Shown: in pieces, positions 52,134-60,800 of the stretch
Layout of the letters: each line of letters starts with the position of its first letter
Numbering within the stretch: position 1 is the first letter of the stretch
Assembly (NCBI RefSeq): GCF_014192105.1
Contig: NZ_JACHXK010000006.1
Coordinates: 310,001-374,000 of the forward strand
DNA from: Paenibacillus phyllosphaerae
GTDB taxonomy: Bacteria; Bacillota; Bacilli; Paenibacillales; Paenibacillaceae
Direction of reading: 5' to 3'
Length of the DNA: 64,000 nucleotides
Translations under genes and position numbers: made by a program
Notes under the pieces: model-generated
Seen by the model: only the letters and a program-made list of their open reading frames with translations
What the model was told of the DNA's origin: nothing
The model's database searches: none

Positions 52134-52169
52134 GGCAAACAGACAAATGGACATGGTTGGTGATGGACA

Positions 52170-52535
52170 ATGGAGAAGATCGTTAGCGAAGCATGCGAAG
52201 AAACATGCCAAGGCTCGGAGGCGGATTTGAACACGATACGGGAGCAGCTGGTCTCCGAGCAGGAAGCAGCTTCATTGGCCGATTTATTCAAAGCGTTAGG
52301 GGATCCTACACGGGTCAAAATCATCCATGCGCTTCAGCAATGCGAGCTGTGCGTGCATGACTTGACCGAGGTGCTCGATATGGGACAGTCCGCCGTATCC
52401 CATCAGCTCCGGCTGTTGCGCAATCTGAGGATCGTCAAGCGGCGGAAGGTCGGGAAGACCGTCTATTATTCGCTGGATGACGAGCATGTCGAGCAGGTAT
52501 TCCTGCTTACGCTGCAGCATCTTACCCATCGCTGA
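52170..52535 (+). CDS. ArsR/SmtB-family metal-sensing repressor
   Basis: A 121-residue winged-helix repressor. The HTH region is GQSAVSHQLRLLRNLRIVKRR (in part). The alpha5 site reads D-x-H, then H eleven and H fourteen residues later in DDEHVEQVFLLTLQHLTH, exactly the CzrA/SmtB zinc ligand spacing. An N-terminal CEETC and ELCVHDL hint at a second alpha3N-type site. It is thus likely a zinc (or cobalt) sensor. No metal transporter is adjacent; the next gene is a phosphodiester glycosidase starting 14 bp later. Confidence 0.88.
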   Translation: MEKIVSEACEETCQGSEADLNTIREQLVSEQEAASLADLFKALGDPTRVKIIHALQQCELCVHDLTEVLDMGQSAVSHQLRLLRNLRIVKRRKVGKTVYYSLDDEHVEQVFLLTLQHLTHR

Positions 52536-52549
52536 TGAAAGGGTTGGAG

Positions 52550-53332
52550 ATGCCGAAGCTCGGTAATGAACGGCGTGCGCCCCTCATCGTGCTAAGTGCC
52601 GCGGTTATTCTGCTGCTGGGGATTGCAGTACTGCTCTTTCGAATGGATGGTGACCGTCCTGGAGGTTACAGCCAATACACGTACGATTCTTTTACCTCCG
52701 AGCAGGGCGTAATCCTGCATCTCATGAAGACGTCGCCTGCCAATATCGAGCTCCGCTCGGTTCAGGCGAATGTCGCGGAGACCCCGTATTTTGGCATCAA
52801 TGGCGGGTTCTTCTACGAAGGCGCGCTCTTGAGCATCGCCGTAATGAATGATCAACCCGTCCATTCGGCTTCCGGTTATGGATCGGGCGATGCGAACGTG
52901 AAATATGCGAGGGGAACATTGGTGTGGGATGCGGCGGCTGGGCTGTTCCAGGTGCAAGTCGTCAGCCAGATGTCTGAGCTTGCCGTTCAGGACCGCAAGC
53001 AGTACTGGGCCCAGGGAGGGATCAGCATGTCGCTGGGCGATGACGAAGGATGGCGCGAGCAGATCGAGGTTGAGGGGATGCCATTCCCGGACGATAAGCG
53101 TCTAAGGACGGCCGCTGTCTTCGATGAGCAAGGCGGGCTGTATCTAATCGTAAGCGAGAACCAGGCGACCGCAGCTGAGTTCAGGCAAGCGATCCGGCAG
53201 CTTAGCGGAGCCCGCCATTTCGTGGATGGCGTTTTTCTCGACGGAGATGGTTCATCCCAAATGAAATGTACGGAAGTTCTGCTGCCGGGGGACCGACGTG
53301 AAGTCGTCCAGATGATCCGGTTGTTACAGTAG
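52550..53332 (+). CDS. phosphodiester glycosidase (NAGPA-like) family membrane-anchored protein
   Basis: A protein of about 260 residues with one N-terminal membrane anchor (APLIVLSAAVILLLGIAVLL) and an extracytoplasmic NAGPA/DUF2233-type domain. The family motifs GINGGFFY and FLDGDGSSQM are present. Relatives remove N-acetylglucosamine from phosphodiesters or act on cell-wall glycopolymers. ATG 52550 has AAAGGG six bases upstream; ATG 52535 (TGATG overlap with the repressor) would couple the two genes. Confidence 0.85.
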   Translation: MPKLGNERRAPLIVLSAAVILLLGIAVLLFRMDGDRPGGYSQYTYDSFTSEQGVILHLMKTSPANIELRSVQANVAETPYFGINGGFFYEGALLSIAVMNDQPVHSASGYGSGDANVKYARGTLVWDAAAGLFQVQVVSQMSELAVQDRKQYWAQGGISMSLGDDEGWREQIEVEGMPFPDDKRLRTAAVFDEQGGLYLIVSENQATAAEFRQAIRQLSGARHFVDGVFLDGDGSSQMKCTEVLLPGDRREVVQMIRLLQ

Positions 53333-53359
53333 AAGCAACAGTCAACGGAGAGGAAGATC

Positions 53360-53794
53360 ATGAACATGAATGCACAAGCGATTCAAGCTGTAACCGAACA
53401 AGAGATCGAAGACGTGTACAAAATTAGAAAGCTGGTCTTCGTGGGGGAACAGGGCGTCTCCGAAGAAGAGGAATATGATGAGCATGAGGACAAGTCCGAC
53501 CATGTCCTTATCTATTACGAAGGACAGCCGGTAGGCGCAGCTCGCACGCGTGTCGTGGAAGATATGGCCAAGATGGAGCGGGTATGCATTCTTGCCTCCC
53601 ATCGCAAGCACGGACTTGGCCGCGTAATCATGAACAAGTTGGAAGAAATCGCGAAGGAGAAGGGGCTGAAGAAAGCAAAGCTCCACGCGCAAACGCATGC
53701 CGAGCCTTTCTACGAGAAGCTGGGTTACAAGCGCGTCTCGGACGTGTTCTATGAGGCGGACATCCCTCATGTGGCGATGGTCAAACCGCTCTAG
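53360..53794 (+). CDS. GNAT-family N-acetyltransferase
   Basis: A 144-residue acetyltransferase: acetyl-CoA-binding motif A is seen in MERVCILASHRKHGLGRVIM, with the C-terminal FYEKLGYKRVSDVFYEADIPHVAM. The ElaA/YjcF-like pattern suggests an acetyl-CoA-dependent enzyme of unknown acceptor. GGAGAGGA precedes ATG. 27 bp after the glycosidase gene, so possibly in one operon. Confidence 0.87.
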   Translation: MNMNAQAIQAVTEQEIEDVYKIRKLVFVGEQGVSEEEEYDEHEDKSDHVLIYYEGQPVGAARTRVVEDMAKMERVCILASHRKHGLGRVIMNKLEEIAKEKGLKKAKLHAQTHAEPFYEKLGYKRVSDVFYEADIPHVAMVKPL

Positions 53795-53824
53795 GCATTC
53801 TAGGGCATATATTAAGTTTATAAA

Positions 53825-53857
53825 GAGGCTTTCGTCCACGAGACGAAGGCCTTTTTG
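53825..53857 (+). terminator. intrinsic terminator
   Basis: AGGC-TTTCGTC/GACGAA-GGCCT stem with TTTTT. Confidence 0.93.
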
Positions 53858-53952
53858 CTTTGATGGCAGAAGGTCATCGGTTAACATCCGAACATTCCGT
53901 TAGAAAATCGAAATCCATCCTTGAATTAATGTCATATAATATAACATATATA

Positions 53953-53981
53953 TTGATTAAACGGATCGATTGCTCTAATAT
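53953..53981 (+). promoter_or_regulatory. candidate promoter of the purine cluster
   Basis: TTGATT (53953-53958) and TAATAT (53976-53981), 17-bp spacing, 107 bp before xdhC. AT-rich surroundings; no purine riboswitch core seen. Confidence 0.5.
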
Positions 53982-54088
53982 GTAAGAAATAATCACATTG
54001 AGCTGGGTTGTACATCCAAATTCATGAACAAGGGTTCGCAATATATCCTTCATTCTTATACGCATAGCGGTGGTAAGGGGGGCATGGC

Positions 54089-55138
54089 ATGGATATCTAC
54101 AACATTCTGCATGCTGTACGAACAGATCGCCAGCCGTCTGTACTGGCAACGATCATCGAGGTTGAAGGGCATTCTTATCGGAAGTCCGGAGCGAGCATGC
54201 TCTTCCGTCTGGCCGATGAACCGATCGGCAGCATTAGTCCAGGGTGTCTGGAGGCGGACCTGAAGGAACGAATCGCCGAGGTCTGGACTACGGGGACGCC
54301 GCAGCGCGTCTTCTATAACATGAATGCCGATGAGGATGCCATCTGGGGCGAAGCGGTAGGGTGCGGCGGTCGCATTACGGTACTACTCGAGGCTGTGCAA
54401 GGAGAGCTCAGGGAGAAGCTGACGTGTCTTCATGATAAGCTCGCGGTCGGCGAGAGCGTCATGCTGGAGCGCAATTTCGACGAAGATCACGTAGGTTATT
54501 CCATTCAATCGGCTAGCCGGATAACGGCTGTCCAACAATATGGCTGCACGGTGTTCCGTCCTCAGCGAAGAGTGTTGCTCTTCGGCGCAGGCGAGGACTC
54601 CAGACCGATCTATGAACGGCTAAGGCGGGTCGGTTTTCAAGTCCTGGTAACCGATTGGAGAGCCGGATTGCTTACGGAATCACGGTTCCCGGGAGCTGCC
54701 TTGATGGCGGGATCTCCGGAAGAGATCGTTCTGCAAGCGGGCATCGGAAAAGCGGATTACGCCGTGATCACGAGCCATCAGCTCATGTATGACCGCGCTA
54801 TGTTGGCTGCCTTGCTGCCGATTGAACCGGAATATATCGGGATCATCGGTTCTCGGAGAAGGATCGAAATGTTGTTCGATGGCCTAGGTAGAGGTACCCC
54901 GAATGCTGCGAATATTCATGCCCCGATCGGCTTGTCGATCGGCGCAGAAGGGCCGGAAGAAATCGCGATCAGCATTGCGGCAGAGTTGATTGCTGTACGG
55001 GCAGGAAGAGGCAAGACATTACTGTACGGAGGTGGCAGCCATGAAGATAGCGGGTCTGTATCTGGCAGCAGGCGGGAGCAAGAGAATGGGCGAGCCCAAA
55101 CTGTCGCTCGAGTTGTCGCCCGGCGTTACGCTCGGTAG
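54089..55138 (+). CDS. xdhC: XdhC-family molybdenum cofactor maturation factor
   Basis: A 349-residue protein of the XdhC/CoxI family, which sulfurates and inserts the molybdenum cofactor into xanthine dehydrogenase. The N-terminal XdhC_CoxI domain (about 10-80) has SPGCLEADL, and the C-terminal Rossmann domain (from about 155) has VLLFGAGEDSRPIYERL, YIGIIGSRRR and GLSIGAEGPEEIAISIAAELIAVR. The C-terminus extends 98 bp into the next gene, longer than usual, with a low-complexity tail (SGSRREQENGRAQ). AAGGGG precedes the start. Confidence 0.9.
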   Translation: MDIYNILHAVRTDRQPSVLATIIEVEGHSYRKSGASMLFRLADEPIGSISPGCLEADLKERIAEVWTTGTPQRVFYNMNADEDAIWGEAVGCGGRITVLLEAVQGELREKLTCLHDKLAVGESVMLERNFDEDHVGYSIQSASRITAVQQYGCTVFRPQRRVLLFGAGEDSRPIYERLRRVGFQVLVTDWRAGLLTESRFPGAALMAGSPEEIVLQAGIGKADYAVITSHQLMYDRAMLAALLPIEPEYIGIIGSRRRIEMLFDGLGRGTPNAANIHAPIGLSIGAEGPEEIAISIAAELIAVRAGRGKTLLYGGGSHEDSGSVSGSRREQENGRAQTVARVVARRYAR

Positions 55139-55694
55139 CCGCGGACTGCGCGAGATGTGGGGTTGCGGGCTTAGCCAGTTGGTGGTAGTCGTCCGTCCGG
55201 AAGATCCGCTGCTGTGGCTCTGCGACAAAGAGGATGCGCGAGCCATGCTGCCAAAGCTTAGCATTGCGCCCTGCCGCGATGCTCACCTTGGCATGGCGCA
55301 CTCGCTGCGGGCGGGTCTGCAGGCGCTCGAAGCCGACCCGCCGGATGCCGTGCTCATCGCCCTGGCCGATCAGCCATTCGTGTCTTCCCTTCAGCTTCGC
55401 CGGCTGATCAAAATTTTCAACGGTTCGCCGCAATTGGATTACGTGGCGTCCGGCAAGGGACAAACGCCGATGCCTCCAGCCATTCTCAGCCGCTCGATAT
55501 TCCCTGTCCTGAACGGATTGGAGGGCGATGAAGGGGCCAGAGGCATTTTTCGAAATCCGGATTATCGCGGCGCGATCGCGCGCTTTGCGGCGGAATGGTC
55601 ATTCGTGGATGTCGATACGCAGGAAGACCTGCAGCATGCCAGAATGCTGTGGCAAGCGATCCAGAATAGCGCCAGGAACGGCACTTATGCATGA
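55041..55694 (+). CDS. MobA/MocA-like nucleotidyltransferase (PucB-type)
   Basis: A 217-residue NTP-transferase: the nucleotide loop LYLAAGGSKRMGEPKL, ALADQPFV with the metal-binding Asp, and GDEGARGIF near the end. Relatives (MocA, PucB) add CMP to the molybdopterin cofactor for xanthine dehydrogenases. ATG 55041 has GGAGG eight bases upstream. Overlap of 98 bp with xdhC indicates coupling or that the xdhC end is extended. Confidence 0.87.
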   Translation: MKIAGLYLAAGGSKRMGEPKLSLELSPGVTLGSRGLREMWGCGLSQLVVVVRPEDPLLWLCDKEDARAMLPKLSIAPCRDAHLGMAHSLRAGLQALEADPPDAVLIALADQPFVSSLQLRRLIKIFNGSPQLDYVASGKGQTPMPPAILSRSIFPVLNGLEGDEGARGIFRNPDYRGAIARFAAEWSFVDVDTQEDLQHARMLWQAIQNSARNGTYA

Positions 55695-55741
55695 TGGCCT
55701 ATTGTCTCACCTCTTAGATAGGCATCGTGCACAATGAGCAT

Positions 55742-55770
55742 TTGGGAATTTAGAACGCCTCCCAATTTTC
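55742..55770 (+). terminator. weak terminator within the purine cluster
   Basis: TTGGGA (55742-55747)/TCCCAA (55760-55765) stem followed by TTTTC, 47 bp after the nucleotidyltransferase. Confidence 0.6.
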
Positions 55771-55782
55771 GTGTTAGATATA

Positions 55783-55812
55783 TTGACGTAATCATGACAT
55801 GAACGCTATAGT
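55783..55812 (+). promoter_or_regulatory. promoter of the nucleoside importer operon
   Basis: TTGACG (55783-55788) and TATAGT (55807-55812) with 18-bp spacing, 55 bp before the BMP lipoprotein gene. Confidence 0.65.
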
Positions 55813-55867
55813 TTAGCTACACCACATGATCAAGCGCACGAACAAAGAGGAATTGGGGAGGAATCAT

Positions 55868-57037
55868 ATGGAACATCGTAAACCACTGTGGATGGCTGGG
55901 CTGGCATTACTCATCATGGTTGTCTTCGCGCTTGCGGGCTGTTCGAGCAACGGCAACGGCAATTCGGGGACGGAAACCGCGAACGCGACTGCGAATGCGA
56001 CGGATGGAGCTACGACAGTCTCGAATGCGACCGCATCCGAGAAGAAAACGCCGCGTGTCGCCTTTGTCTACATCGGACCGCCGGGCGATGGCGGCTGGAC
56101 TTTCCAGCACGATGAAGGACGCAAATACATGGAAGAACAAACGGGGATCAAGGCCGATACCGTGGAGAACGTTCCGGAGAGCGCCGACGCGGAGCGCGTA
56201 ATCACGGAGTTGGCCCAGAACCACGATATTATCTTTACGACCAGCTTCGGCTACATGGACTATACGCTTAACGTGGCGAAGAAATTCCCTGACGTCGTGT
56301 TCGTACACTGCGCGGGCTACAAGACGAACGACAATATGGGCACGTACTTCGGCAAGAACTACGAAGCGAGTTACTTGAGCGGCATCGCGGCTGGCAAGAT
56401 GACCAAGAACAATCAGATCGGTTACGTCGGAGCGTTCCCGATCCCGGAAGTCATCTACAACATCAATGCCTTCACCCTCGGTATTCAGAGCGTGAATCCG
56501 GATGCGAAAGTATCGGTCGTATGGTCGAATACTTGGTTCGATCCGACGACTGAGCGCCAAGCGGCAGTAAGTTTGCTTGATCAAGGCGCGGACGTCCTCA
56601 TGGCTTACCAGGATTCGCCGGCAACGATTCAGGCGGCTGCAGAACGCGGAGCAATGGCTGGCGGCAATGACTCGGATATGTCTCGCTATGCGCCTGAGGC
56701 TTATTTGACGAATCCGACATGGAACTGGGGTCCTTATTACACGAAAGTCGTAAAGGCGGTTCAGGACGGTACATGGACGAATGAACCATACATGGGCGAT
56801 CTGAAGGATGGCATGGTCGGCCTTGCGTCGCTGGGCCAGAACGTTCCTGACGATGTGAAGCAGCTTGTGGAGGATGCGAAGGCCAAAATCCTAAGCGGCG
56901 AGCTGAACGTGTTCAACGGATCGATCATCGATCAGACCGGCGCCGAGAAGCTCACAGCCGGTGAAACGATGGAGCTTGCGGACATCCTCGCGATGAACTG
57001 GTTCGTGAAAGGCGTCGAAGGCACAATCCCGCAGTAA
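55868..57037 (+). CDS. BMP-family substrate-binding lipoprotein (purine nucleoside ABC importer)
   Basis: A 389-residue lipoprotein: signal peptide with lipobox VFALAGC, a Ser/Asn/Thr-rich linker, then the BMP (PnrA/TmpC-like) binding domain (VAFVYIGPPGDGGWTFQHDEG, IIFTTSFGYMD, YEASYLSGIAAG, GYVGAFPIPEVIYNINAFT). Members bind purine nucleosides; the xanthine dehydrogenase neighbours agree. The start ATG 55868 has GGGGAGGA upstream. A stem-loop after the gene may raise its expression over the other subunits. Confidence 0.93.
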   Translation: MEHRKPLWMAGLALLIMVVFALAGCSSNGNGNSGTETANATANATDGATTVSNATASEKKTPRVAFVYIGPPGDGGWTFQHDEGRKYMEEQTGIKADTVENVPESADAERVITELAQNHDIIFTTSFGYMDYTLNVAKKFPDVVFVHCAGYKTNDNMGTYFGKNYEASYLSGIAAGKMTKNNQIGYVGAFPIPEVIYNINAFTLGIQSVNPDAKVSVVWSNTWFDPTTERQAAVSLLDQGADVLMAYQDSPATIQAAAERGAMAGGNDSDMSRYAPEAYLTNPTWNWGPYYTKVVKAVQDGTWTNEPYMGDLKDGMVGLASLGQNVPDDVKQLVEDAKAKILSGELNVFNGSIIDQTGAEKLTAGETMELADILAMNWFVKGVEGTIPQ

Positions 57038-57075
57038 TAGTCGGAAAATTGCGAACACATTCATATCCAACCATT

Positions 57076-57104
57076 AACAAATCCCTTACTATAAGGGATT
57101 TGTT
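57076..57104 (+). terminator. intercistronic stem-loop after the binding-protein gene
   Basis: A 13-bp perfect stem AACAAATCCCTTA/TAAGGGATTTGTT with a 3-nt loop. It lacks a T-run and lies between the binding protein and ATPase genes, where partial termination or 3'-end protection is typical. Confidence 0.75.
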
Positions 57105-57174
57105 GCTTATCATCCGCTTCTTGCTTGTGAGAGAAGCGCAATAAACCTTACGGCGGGGTTAAGGAGGAAACGGA

Positions 57175-58716
57175 ATGAGCGAGATACCATCGGTCGATAT
57201 GCGGTCGATCGTCAAAACCTTCGGTCCGGTCGTCGCCAATGACCAGGTCGATTTTACCGCCAGGACCGGAGAGATCCATGCGCTGCTCGGCGAGAACGGC
57301 GCGGGCAAAAGCACGATGATGTGCATGTTATCCGGCGTCTATCGCCCGACGAGCGGAGATATTTTCATCCACGGCAATAAGGTCAAGATCAAATCGCCCA
57401 AGGATGCGATGAAGCAGGGGATCGGCATGGTATTCCAGAACTTCCGGCTCGTTCAGACATTAACGGCCGCGGAGAATATCGTGCTCGGCGAACGTTCTTC
57501 CTTCTGGCGCGGACCGGGTTGGATGAAGAACAAGCAAGAGGAGATCGAAGCGATTGCCGACCGGTTCGGGTTGCCGTTCCCTGTAGATCGCCCCATCTGG
57601 CAGCTGTCCGTCGGCGAGCAGCAGCGGGTCGAAATCGTTAAGACGCTTTACCGCGGGGCGGATATTATCATTCTGGATGAGCCGACCTCGGTACTTACGC
57701 CAGGTGAAGTGGAGCAGCTGTTCTACACGTTGCTTCATATGAAAGCCGAGGGGAAATCCGTCATTATGACGACGCATAAATTGAAGGAAGTGATGGCGGT
57801 ATCGGACCGGATCTCCGTTATGCGCAAAGGCAGGATGCTGCATACGCTCGATAAGCAGGAGACCGATGAACGGGAACTGGCCAGGTTGATGGTCGGAAAA
57901 GAAGTTGCGGCAATCCGTCCGGAAGCGAGCGGCCGCAAGCCGGCAAGCGGCATCATGCTGGATGTGAAAGGGCTGGACGTATTCGCGGATCACGGCCGGA
58001 AGGCGCTCGATCAGCTAGAGCTGCGAGTGCAGGCGGGCGAGATCGTGGGCGTGGCCGGCGTCGCTGGGAACGGACAACGGGAGTTGGCGGAAGTATTGAC
58101 GGGCTTGCGCAGCTGGAAGAACGGTGCGATCACATTCGCCGGCGGCGAGCTGAAGAACGGCTCTGTTCGCGGCGCGATCGAGGCGGGCATCGCCCATGTG
58201 CCCGAGAATCGGATGAAGAGCGGACTGGCGGGCAGCCTTGGCGCGGTCGATAACCTGCTGTTCAAATCCTACCGCAGCGATGAACGGTCAACGTTTGGCT
58301 TCCTGCGCAGCAAGTCCAATAAAGTCTGGTCGCAATCGTTGGTGGAGCAGTTCGACGTGAAGACGCCGGATTTGGATACGCCGGTAAGATCGCTCTCCGG
58401 CGGCAATCAACAGAAGCTGCTGTTCGCCAGGGAAATCAATCAGGAGCCGAAGCTCATGGTTGCCGTCCATCCGACGCAAGGGCTTGATGTCGGCGCGACC
58501 GAAGGCGTTCATAAGCTCCTGCACGAGTTGAGGGACAAGGGCAGCAGCGTATTGTTGATCTCGGAGGATCTAGACGAAATCTTGCAGCTGGCCGACCGGA
58601 TTCTGGTCATCTACGGAGGCCGAATCGTCGGCGAGGTGAGCCAGACCCAAGCGGACCGCGAACAGATCGGCATGTGGATGGCGGGCATGCAAGGCGAGGA
58701 GGAGGCAGCAGGATGA
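57175..58716 (+). CDS. nucleoside ABC transporter ATP-binding protein, two NBDs
   Basis: A 513-residue RbsA/NupO-type tandem ATPase. NBD1 has Walker A LLGENGAGKST, signature LSVGEQQRVEI and Walker B IIILDEPTSVLTP. NBD2 has degenerate GVAGNGQRE for Walker A and LSGGNQQK, with LMVAVHPTQGLDVGA; in this family NBD2 is often the less active site. It would energise the two permeases that follow. GGAGG precedes the ATG. The next gene overlaps by ATGA. Confidence 0.93.
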   Translation: MSEIPSVDMRSIVKTFGPVVANDQVDFTARTGEIHALLGENGAGKSTMMCMLSGVYRPTSGDIFIHGNKVKIKSPKDAMKQGIGMVFQNFRLVQTLTAAENIVLGERSSFWRGPGWMKNKQEEIEAIADRFGLPFPVDRPIWQLSVGEQQRVEIVKTLYRGADIIILDEPTSVLTPGEVEQLFYTLLHMKAEGKSVIMTTHKLKEVMAVSDRISVMRKGRMLHTLDKQETDERELARLMVGKEVAAIRPEASGRKPASGIMLDVKGLDVFADHGRKALDQLELRVQAGEIVGVAGVAGNGQRELAEVLTGLRSWKNGAITFAGGELKNGSVRGAIEAGIAHVPENRMKSGLAGSLGAVDNLLFKSYRSDERSTFGFLRSKSNKVWSQSLVEQFDVKTPDLDTPVRSLSGGNQQKLLFAREINQEPKLMVAVHPTQGLDVGATEGVHKLLHELRDKGSSVLLISEDLDEILQLADRILVIYGGRIVGEVSQTQADREQIGMWMAGMQGEEEAAG

Positions 58717-59834
58717 GTGATCAACCTATACCGACAACAGCCGTTCCCACGAATCCGGAGGGTAAGCCGGCAGCGAAACTGCGGCTGAGGCTCGAGATTG
58801 AACGCAACCCTTCCGGCCAAGGCAATCCGTGGTGGATGACGATCGTTTCGATTATCCTCGCCCTCGTATTCTGCGGCATCTTCATTGCGTTGAATGGCAT
58901 GAACCCGATCACCGTCTATGCCAAAATGCTCCGCGGCGCATTCGGAACGTCCTTCGGGTTTACGGAAACGCTCGTTAAAGCGATTCCGCTCTTGCTCTGC
59001 GGACTTGGCGTCTCGATCGCTTATCGGATCTCGGTCTGGAACATCGGCGCGGAAGGCCAATTCGTGATCGGCGCGATGGCGGCGACGGCGGTAACGGTCT
59101 ATTGGCCGAACTTACCGGCATATGCAGCTATCCCGACGATGATTGTGCTCAGTATCGTTGCCGGGGGCATCTGGGGTCTGCTGACTGCGATTCCGAAGAC
59201 GCATTTTCAAGTAAACGAACTGATCACTTCCCTAATGCTGAACTATGTGGCTCTGTTGGCGCTCGATTATGTCGTATTCGGACCGTGGAAGGATCCGCAA
59301 GGATTTAATTTCCCCGGTACGCCGATGTTTACGGAGACGCAGTCGCTGCCGGTGCTTGGCGATACCAGGCTTCACTTCGGTCTCGTGTTTGCGGTCATCG
59401 CGATCATCGTCTATGCGGTCATGATACGTTATACGCGCTGGGGCTATGAGCTGCGGTTGATCGGCGCGAACGCAGAAGCGGCGCGGAACGCGGGGATCGG
59501 GATCAAGAAACATATTCTGGTCGTCATGCTCATTAGCGGCGGCTTGGCTGGTCTGGCCGGCATGAGCGAGGTTTCCGGCGTGACGCATCGATTAATGTAC
59601 GGCATCTCGCCAGGTTACGGCTATACCGCGATCATCGTCGCATGGCTTGCGAGATTGAATCCGATCGGTCTCGTCATTTCTTCCGTGCTCTTCGCGGGCC
59701 TTATTGTCGGCGGTTACAGCGTCCAGACGATCGGCCTGCCGTCCTCCATCTCGGAGATGATCCAAGGATCCATTCTATTCTTCCTGATCGCGGGAGCGAC
59801 GATCGGCAAAATTCGAATCAAGAGAAGCGCCTGA
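58713..59834 (+). CDS. nucleoside ABC transporter permease 1
   Basis: A 373-residue BPD_transp_2-family permease with a 45-residue hydrophilic N-terminus and about eight to ten hydrophobic helices. Conserved family pattern: FIALNGMNPITVYAKMLRGAFG, AEGQFVIGAMAAT, LLTAIPKTHFQVNELITSLM split by short loops, and GGLAGLAGMSEVSGVTHRL. The ATGA overlap with the ATPase stop codon indicates coupled translation. Its nearest relatives are NupP-type guanosine/inosine importers (inference from context). Confidence 0.92.
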   Translation: MSDQPIPTTAVPTNPEGKPAAKLRLRLEIERNPSGQGNPWWMTIVSIILALVFCGIFIALNGMNPITVYAKMLRGAFGTSFGFTETLVKAIPLLLCGLGVSIAYRISVWNIGAEGQFVIGAMAATAVTVYWPNLPAYAAIPTMIVLSIVAGGIWGLLTAIPKTHFQVNELITSLMLNYVALLALDYVVFGPWKDPQGFNFPGTPMFTETQSLPVLGDTRLHFGLVFAVIAIIVYAVMIRYTRWGYELRLIGANAEAARNAGIGIKKHILVVMLISGGLAGLAGMSEVSGVTHRLMYGISPGYGYTAIIVAWLARLNPIGLVISSVLFAGLIVGGYSVQTIGLPSSISEMIQGSILFFLIAGATIGKIRIKRSA

Positions 59835-59849
59835 GAGGAGCGGTGACGC

Positions 59850-60779
59850 ATGGATTTGTTCACGCAGTTATTGGTTGCGGCCGTATCTTCCGGCACGCCG
59901 CTGTTGTTCGCCACGCTAGGCGGGATTCTGATCGAGCGCTCTGGCATTATTCAGCTCGGTGCCGAAGGGCTTATGCTCATGGGGGCAGTGACCGCTTGTT
60001 TGACCTACTTAAATACGGAAAGTCTTCCGATTACGCTGCTGGCGGTGTTCGCCGTATGTGCGCTGCTTGGCGTGCTTCACGCTTTCCTCACCGTCACGCT
60101 ACATGCCAATCAGATCGTCTCCGGTTTAGCCATGACGATGTTCGGATCCGGGTTCAGCGCCTACCTGGGCAAATCGGTGAGCGGCACGCCGCTGCCGATG
60201 TCCGTGCCGAAGCTTCATCTGCCCTGGATCGAGAACGTTCCGGTGATCGGCGACCTGTTCGGCAGGCTCGATATGCTGACCTGGTTCAGCTTCCTGCTCG
60301 TAATCGTCATGCATCTGTTCATCCACCGCACCTCATGGGGACTTCATATGCGGGCTATCGGCGATAACCCGTCGACAGCAGATGTAATGGGGATTCACGT
60401 GCAGGCGTTCCGTTACGGCTACGTCATCGTCGGCTCCATGCTGATTGGCTTGGCGGGGGCGGATCTGCTGCTGGTCTATTCGCCGACCTGGATTGAGGGC
60501 ATGACCGCAGGACGCGGCTGGATTGCTGTCGCGCTGATTATTTTCGCCAGATGGAATCCGCTTCGAGCGCTGTTCTGTGCGTACTTCTTCGGCGCTCTGG
60601 ATACGCTCGGCTTCCGGATTCAATTGATAACGAGCCACATACCGCCGTATTTTCTCAAAATGATTCCGTATATCTTAACGATCCTCGTGCTGATGGTCCT
60701 CGGCTACCGCAATCGCAACAAGCCGTCCGGATCTCCTGAAGCATTAGGCGTTCCTTATATTCGCGAACAACGATTCTAA
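59850..60779 (+). CDS. nucleoside ABC transporter permease 2
   Basis: A 309-residue permease of the same family with about eight helices (VSSGTPLLFATLGGILIERSG, then AEGLMLMGAVTAC, and GLAMTMFGSGFSAYLG). It starts 15 bp after permease 1 behind GAGGAG. Together with permease 1 it forms the heterodimeric channel. The C-terminus RNRNKPSG is basic, facing the cytoplasm. Confidence 0.92.
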   Translation: MDLFTQLLVAAVSSGTPLLFATLGGILIERSGIIQLGAEGLMLMGAVTACLTYLNTESLPITLLAVFAVCALLGVLHAFLTVTLHANQIVSGLAMTMFGSGFSAYLGKSVSGTPLPMSVPKLHLPWIENVPVIGDLFGRLDMLTWFSFLLVIVMHLFIHRTSWGLHMRAIGDNPSTADVMGIHVQAFRYGYVIVGSMLIGLAGADLLLVYSPTWIEGMTAGRGWIAVALIIFARWNPLRALFCAYFFGALDTLGFRIQLITSHIPPYFLKMIPYILTILVLMVLGYRNRNKPSGSPEALGVPYIREQRF

Positions 60780-60800
60780 TCCACGGGAGGGGATCTTAGC

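Noticed and set aside
53858-54088. Purine riboswitch upstream of the purine cluster
   Set aside because: I looked for the TATA...TCTAC...CCGTAAA core and did not find it.
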